Source of the DNA: an uncultured Candidatus Saccharibacteria bacterium
GTDB taxonomy: Bacteria; Patescibacteriota; Saccharimonadia; Saccharimonadales; Saccharimonadaceae
Reading direction: 5' to 3'
DNA length: 38,860 nt
Assembly: GCA_946537195.1 (NCBI GenBank)
Contig: CAMNFE010000004.1
Location: 1-38,860 of the forward strand
Below the pieces are notes generated by a model. The model did no database searches. It was not told the origin of the DNA and worked only from the letters and a program-made list of their open reading frames with translations. Below are positions 34,420-38,860 of the stretch, one piece after another; within the stretch, counting starts at the first letter, position 1, and each line of letters starts with the position of its first letter. The translations under genes were made by a program, and so were the position numbers.

Positions 34420-34971
34420 TTAGTAATTTCCTAGCCACAATGGATAAAATGCCCAATAATTCGACGTCCGCATCACCGCGTAGCGACGATCTTTCTCTGG
34501 ATAGTCCTCCGGCGACCAAAACTCCATTTCGAGCTCAAATTCCTCGCCATCAAGCTGCTTAAACACCGCAATGTCCTGTTTCGTTTCTTCATCGAATCTA
34601 ATGTGGTCAAACCGTCCAATTAACGGTACAATGCAAAACTCATATATTAGCGTAAAACACCCGCTAACTATCCATCCCAACAGACAACCGCCTTTAATCA
34701 CTCCGGCCGGGATAAAGATAACCATCAAGATTACACCCACCAGGTATAGAATGAAGCTTGCCGCTGTTCGGATGATAATGTTGAAGCCCTGAGCTCTAAT
34801 GTTCGGATCTTCGAAGTATCCTCGCCCTTTGTACTCTAGGTATGCCACCACGAAACCTAACGCATAAGGATAAACCCAACACGTCATAATTGCAGATATC
34901 AATAATTCCGCCGCTATGTAAGCGATTATTGCAAATAGGATAACTAAACCAATACTTTTAAGGACTAGCAT
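34420..34971 (-). CDS. Hypothetical multi-TM membrane protein
   Basis: 183-aa ORF with several hydrophobic segments and a following terminator. Confidence 0.65.
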   Translation of the reverse strand: MLVLKSIGLVILFAIIAYIAAELLISAIMTCWVYPYALGFVVAYLEYKGRGYFEDPNIRAQGFNIIIRTAASFILYLVGVILMVIFIPAGVIKGGCLLGWIVSGCFTLIYEFCIVPLIGRFDHIRFDEETKQDIAVFKQLDGEEFELEMEFWSPEDYPEKDRRYAVMRTSNYWAFYPLWLGNY

Positions 34972-35057
34972 ATTACCACCCCCTTCATCAAAAATGACCT
35001 AGATCACATGCTCCAGGTCTATTCTCTATTTTTTCTTCTTCAACGTCAAACTTAAGC

Positions 35058-36413
35058 TTAATTAATCAAGCCATCTTCACGCATCGTTTGAAGCAGTGTT
35101 TCTCTTTTTTGCTCCAAAAAATCGTTTTTACCAGACAAGAACAGCGTACGCATCAATAATTCGCCGTCATCGATGTGTAGCTCAATAAACTTCCAAACCG
35201 ATACGTAGCCACGATAATAAGCTAAGTCGGCATTAATCGGCAAAACCCCCGTCCCACGAAATGCCCGCTGCACTATTCCAAAGCTATTCTCCCGCGAGCG
35301 TCCACAAGCTAAATACTCTAAACGCCATAGTATCTCGAATGTCTGCCTAAAGTTTTTCTTACACACTTGCGCCAAACCAATCGCTAAGTATCGCGCAACG
35401 CAAAGATCATCAAATTTACCATCGATTGCCTGTTCGCATGCTTTTGCCAAGCCTTCATCTGTTAAACGACTATACATTCCACTTTTTGGATATAAAAGAA
35501 CTGGCAAATTTCCCGCACCAGAATCCTTCGTAACAGCACGTAGCACATGTACGCCCAACTCGTGTACAATTATCTTCTCTAGTTCAATACGAGAATAGTT
35601 CTTTTCGCGCGCACCCGGTAAATAGATTCTCTGATCTGTCGCCTTTGTCACTGCCGTCAAAATGTTATCATCCACTTCAGCGCGATAAGGAATACGCAAC
35701 TCTTCGTCTATTATTTCGTTAATAATATTTGCCGCTTCTGGAACTGTAAATTCTTGTTGGCCTTCTGGGATATGGCGCATTACGCTACCAAAAAGACCAT
35801 CAAGCATCTTTTTGAATTTGCGGATTGTTTCCGGTTTAGGTTTGTAATGCTTTTTACGATTACGCCCCATCACGCCAATCATACTGAGCATTTCGCGATA
35901 AATTATTTGTTCATTTTCCGATAGCTTCTTTTTATCTATAGATGCTACTCTTTCGCGGAGCAAAGACCAAAACGTGTCTTCATGCATTCTGCCCAATGCC
36001 GCATCGCTTGCCCGCTGGAAGCGGCGCTTTGCGCGTGCCTTCTCGACGCCATTATTAAAATCGTACGAAGCAGATATTAACTCCGTATGATACCAACTTT
36101 GCCCTAAATCCTTAGTTAAAGATTCCCTAAGTTCATCCGGTAGATCTACCCTTTTTCTAACTTCTTCAAGGTTGGCCAATATTTTTGCACGTCGTCTGCC
36201 TAGCTTTCGCTCGTCCAACACTTTATATCTGTATGGCGGGTATACCATCTGATTGTCGGCTAAAAATAAATCCCTTACCTCTGCTTCATTTGTGGGGCGT
36301 ATATATTCAACATAATTTATCCGACGAGAAACTACCTCTTCGACTAAATCGAACAGGTCCTTGCTCCCCACCGAAGCATTAGCGTCATGCATATAGTCTA
36401 TATTATAACTCAA
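35058..36413 (-). CDS. DUF1704-family putative metallopeptidase (tyrosine/MATCAP-like)
   Basis: HELGVH (HExxxH) in IIVHELGVHVLRAVTKDSGAGNLPVL, followed by a downstream LTDEGLA region typical of the family. Confidence 0.75.
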   Translation of the reverse strand: MSYNIDYMHDANASVGSKDLFDLVEEVVSRRINYVEYIRPTNEAEVRDLFLADNQMVYPPYRYKVLDERKLGRRRAKILANLEEVRKRVDLPDELRESLTKDLGQSWYHTELISASYDFNNGVEKARAKRRFQRASDAALGRMHEDTFWSLLRERVASIDKKKLSENEQIIYREMLSMIGVMGRNRKKHYKPKPETIRKFKKMLDGLFGSVMRHIPEGQQEFTVPEAANIINEIIDEELRIPYRAEVDDNILTAVTKATDQRIYLPGAREKNYSRIELEKIIVHELGVHVLRAVTKDSGAGNLPVLLYPKSGMYSRLTDEGLAKACEQAIDGKFDDLCVARYLAIGLAQVCKKNFRQTFEILWRLEYLACGRSRENSFGIVQRAFRGTGVLPINADLAYYRGYVSVWKFIELHIDDGELLMRTLFLSGKNDFLEQKRETLLQTMREDGLIN

Positions 36414-36415
36414 AA

Positions 36416-38236
36416 TTACAATTGATGATTGCGTTGACGCTTACGCATAGTCGGGTTCAATTCCTTTTTGCGTAAACGAAGAGACTTAGGTGTAACTTCA
36501 AGAAGCTCATCTTCCATCAAAAAGTCCAAGCACTGCTCAAGAGATAGCTGCGTATAAGGCGTAAGCTGAATCGCACCATCCGAAGCGTGCGTACGCATAT
36601 TTGTAAGCTGCTTTTCGCGACACACATTAATGTCTAGCTCGTCTTTCTTCGACAAACCAACAATCATCCCCATATAAACATCAACCTGAGGTGGAATATA
36701 GAGAATTCCACGTGCCTGCGCTGCGTCTAGCGCATAAGCCGTACTTTGGCCAGCTTCAGAGGCCACCAAAGCACCATTACGTTCTTGACGGTAATGTGAA
36801 GTAGCCGGCTGGTATCCCTTTGGCAAGGTGTTCATAATTGCCGTACCTTTTGTTTCGGTCAAAAGATTATTGCGAAGACCAATCAAGGCTGCAGTCGTAA
36901 TGACGTAACGGAAGCGCGTGCTACCAGTCGTGGTCATTTCTTGATCGACTAGTTCTGCCTTGCGTACGCCTAATTCTTGCGAGACCGCGCCGACAAATTC
37001 TGGCGCCACCTCAATCGTAAGCTCTTCAACCGGCTCCATCTTTACACCATCTTCGGTCTTATAGACAACTTCTGGACGACCAACTTCCATTTCATAGCCT
37101 TCGCGACGCATAGTTTCGATCAAAACCGAGAGATGCAACTCGCCACGGCCGGAAACTTTGTAACCTAAACCTTGTGGTTCTAGGCGCAAAGCAATATTGG
37201 TCTCTAATTCGCGTTTCAAACGGTCGCCAATTTGGCGTGAAGTCGTAAACTCACCTTCGCGTCCTTTAAGCGGCGAAGTATTTGGGCCAATATAAATACT
37301 AAGCGTTGGCGCTTCTAGCTCAATCGTTGGCAAAGCTTCTGGATTATCGCCAGTGGCTATCGTATCACCAATCGAAGCAGCGCCAAGACCAGCCAAGGCA
37401 ACAATATCACCCGCAATCGCCTCGGTGGTTTCTTCACGCCCCAAGCCACGATAGGTATACAAGCTATCAATCTTCCCCTTTACAACCGAACCGTCCGTCT
37501 TCATGATCGAAACAGACTCATTTTTCTTTAATTTTCCACGGAAAATCTTACCGATTGCATATTTACCGAGATAACTATCCGCAGCTAATGCGGCCACTAA
37601 AAGCTGTGCGCCTTTTGAATCATCAACGTCTACTCGCGGTTCTGGAATTTCATTAATAATAGCGTCAAATATCACATGTAAATCATCTTCAAGATCCGGA
37701 GTTCTACCTGCGCGGCCATCACGCGCAATTGCATAATAAGTTGGATATTTTAGTTGTTCTTCGTTCGTGGCTAATTCCAAGAAAAGATCAGCAATTTCGT
37801 CTTCTACTACACCTAAACGTGCCGCAGGCTTATCAATCTTATTGATTACCACAATCGGCGTTAGAGACAATTCTAGGGCTTTTTGAAGCACAAATTTCGT
37901 CTGTGGCATTGGCCCCTCTTGTGCATCTACAATCAAAAGCACGCCATCTGCCATATTAAGAGTACGCTCTACCTCACCAGAAAAGTCTGCGTGCCCTGGC
38001 GTATCGATAATATTAATCTTATACCCATCATAAAAAACCGCAGTTTGTTTTGCAGTAATCGTAATACCGCGCTCATGCTCCTGATCGCCAGAATCCATAA
38101 TAAGAGTCTGCCCCATCTCAGCCTGATTTTCGCGAAAAGTATTGCTTTGCTTCAAAAGAGCATCCACCAAAGTGGTTTTACCATGATCTACGTGGGCGAT
38201 AATCGCCACATTGCGAATTTTGCTCTTATCTTTCAT
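36416..38236 (-). CDS. typA: Translational GTPase TypA/BipA
   Basis: [51 protein letters not shown]-terminal [41 protein letters not shown]. Confidence 0.97.
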   Translation of the reverse strand: MKDKSKIRNVAIIAHVDHGKTTLVDALLKQSNTFRENQAEMGQTLIMDSGDQEHERGITITAKQTAVFYDGYKINIIDTPGHADFSGEVERTLNMADGVLLIVDAQEGPMPQTKFVLQKALELSLTPIVVINKIDKPAARLGVVEDEIADLFLELATNEEQLKYPTYYAIARDGRAGRTPDLEDDLHVIFDAIINEIPEPRVDVDDSKGAQLLVAALAADSYLGKYAIGKIFRGKLKKNESVSIMKTDGSVVKGKIDSLYTYRGLGREETTEAIAGDIVALAGLGAASIGDTIATGDNPEALPTIELEAPTLSIYIGPNTSPLKGREGEFTTSRQIGDRLKRELETNIALRLEPQGLGYKVSGRGELHLSVLIETMRREGYEMEVGRPEVVYKTEDGVKMEPVEELTIEVAPEFVGAVSQELGVRKAELVDQEMTTTGSTRFRYVITTAALIGLRNNLLTETKGTAIMNTLPKGYQPATSHYRQERNGALVASEAGQSTAYALDAAQARGILYIPPQVDVYMGMIVGLSKKDELDINVCREKQLTNMRTHASDGAIQLTPYTQLSLEQCLDFLMEDELLEVTPKSLRLRKKELNPTMRKRQRNHQL

Positions 38237-38398
38237 ATTATTTTCCTCACCCGTTTTCAGGTTTTCTATTGAAGACTCACTATCTCTTCTGGAATGGGTA
38301 AAATTGTCTAGATTGGTATTTTCTTTATGTCTGGCGCGGTTTTTTAGCCGAGCCATGACAGAAAAAAATGCCAAAATAGGCAATTTTAGACTTCCAGA

Positions 38399-38475
38399 TG
38401 GTGGGCGGTAGAGGATTTGAACCTCTGACCTCGTCTACGTCAAAGACGCGCTCTAGCCAACTGAGCTAACCGCCC
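38399..38475 (-). tRNA. tRNA-Val (anticodon GAC), CCA encoded
   Basis: Reverse complement GGGCGGTTAGCTCAGTTGG...CGTCTTTGACGTAGACG...AGGTTCAAATCCT...CCGCCCACCA. Confidence 0.93.
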
Positions 38476-38568
38476 ATAAAGTCTGCGTTTATTTTACCAC
38501 AGTTAAGCTTCCCTCGCAAGCGTGTTGCGCTTGATTTTATCTCAAATGAGAGTATAATACCTTGTATT

Positions 38569-38645
38569 GGGTCCGTAGCTCAGCTGGTTAGAGCACCTGC
38601 CTTTTAAGCAGGGTGTCGTGAGTTCAAGTCTCACCGGACTCACCA
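38569..38645 (+). tRNA. tRNA-Lys (anticodon TTT), CCA encoded
   Basis: GGGTCCGTAGCTCAGCTGG...CCTGCCTTTTAAGCAGG...GTGAGTTCAAGTCTCAC-CGGACTCACCA. Confidence 0.95.
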
Positions 38646-38800
38646 TTTTTTTGGAGAAAAAATGTGAGACGGTCAGATTTGAACAATTGAAAATCGAAGC
38701 CGGACTCACCATTTTTTTGGAGAAAAAATGTGAGACGGTCAGATTTGAACAATTGAAAATCAAAGCCGGACTCACCATTTTTTTGGAGAAAAAATGTGAG
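38634..38800 (+). repeat. 66-bp tandem repeat (2.5 copies) starting within the tRNA-Lys 3' end
   Basis: CCGGACTCACCATTTTTTTGGAGAAAAAATGTGAG... starts at 38634, 38700 and 38766. Copies 1 and 2 differ at one position; the third is 35 bp. Confidence 0.95.
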
Positions 38801-38826
38801 GGCTTTTGCCCTCACTTTATTTTTTA
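38795..38826. terminator. Bidirectional intrinsic terminator downstream of the tRNA-Lys repeat array
   Basis: GTGAGGGC-TTTT-GCCCTCAC followed by TTTATTTTTT; T-run also on the minus strand. Confidence 0.85.
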
Positions 38827-38860
38827 ATCTTCTTTTACCTCTATTACGACCGGTTTCTTC
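38824..38860 (-). CDS. C-terminal end of a minus-strand gene running off the window
   Basis: Minus strand reads ...KKPVVIEVKED* ending at 38824, after a convergent terminator. Confidence 0.4.
   Translation of the reverse strand, partial: KKPVVIEVKED

Noticed and set aside
38542-38827. Repetitive ORFs (MVSPALIFNCSNLTVSHFFSKKM... and ...LTIFLEKKCETVRFEQLKI...)
   Set aside because: They are translations of the 66-bp repeat and tRNA-Lys; the periodicity is explained at DNA/RNA level.

Overview
This 38.9 kb bacterial chromosomal window has gene content and compactness that fit a CPR/Patescibacteria lineage, probably Saccharibacteria (inference; no marker search was possible). TGA is used as a stop codon, so the code looks standard. 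Recognisable genes: C39/CHAP-like cysteine peptidase (5'-truncated), VanZ-like, der, PIN-PhoH, pth, a stand-alone EF-Tu domain-II protein, topA, a sigma-region-4/HARE-HTH protein, a YvcK-HAD fusion, an adenylate-kinase-like protein, a VirD4/TraG-like ATPase, two tandem NPNTFD-anchored surface paralogues, DegV, an FtsQ-like protein, pgk, pyk, a reduced dcw cluster (rsmH-ftsL-ftsI-mraY-ftsW-murG), a DUF1704 metallopeptidase and typA/bipA. There are four tRNAs: Glu-CTC, Glu-TTC, Val-GAC and Lys-TTT. The most interesting signals are non-coding: (1) a 28-bp dif-like site (11-6-11, spacer TGTATA) in a ~1.1 kb convergent intergenic region, which suggests a replication terminus; (2) a helically phased array of TACCCCTGTTA repeats in the same region; (3) a 66-bp tandem repeat after tRNA-Lys that re-copies the tRNA 3' acceptor strand plus CCA, resembling E. 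coli tyrT/rtT; (4) two orphan structured-RNA transcription units with consensus promoters and terminators; (5) many promoters placed exactly 6-7 nt before the ATG, implying leaderless mRNAs.
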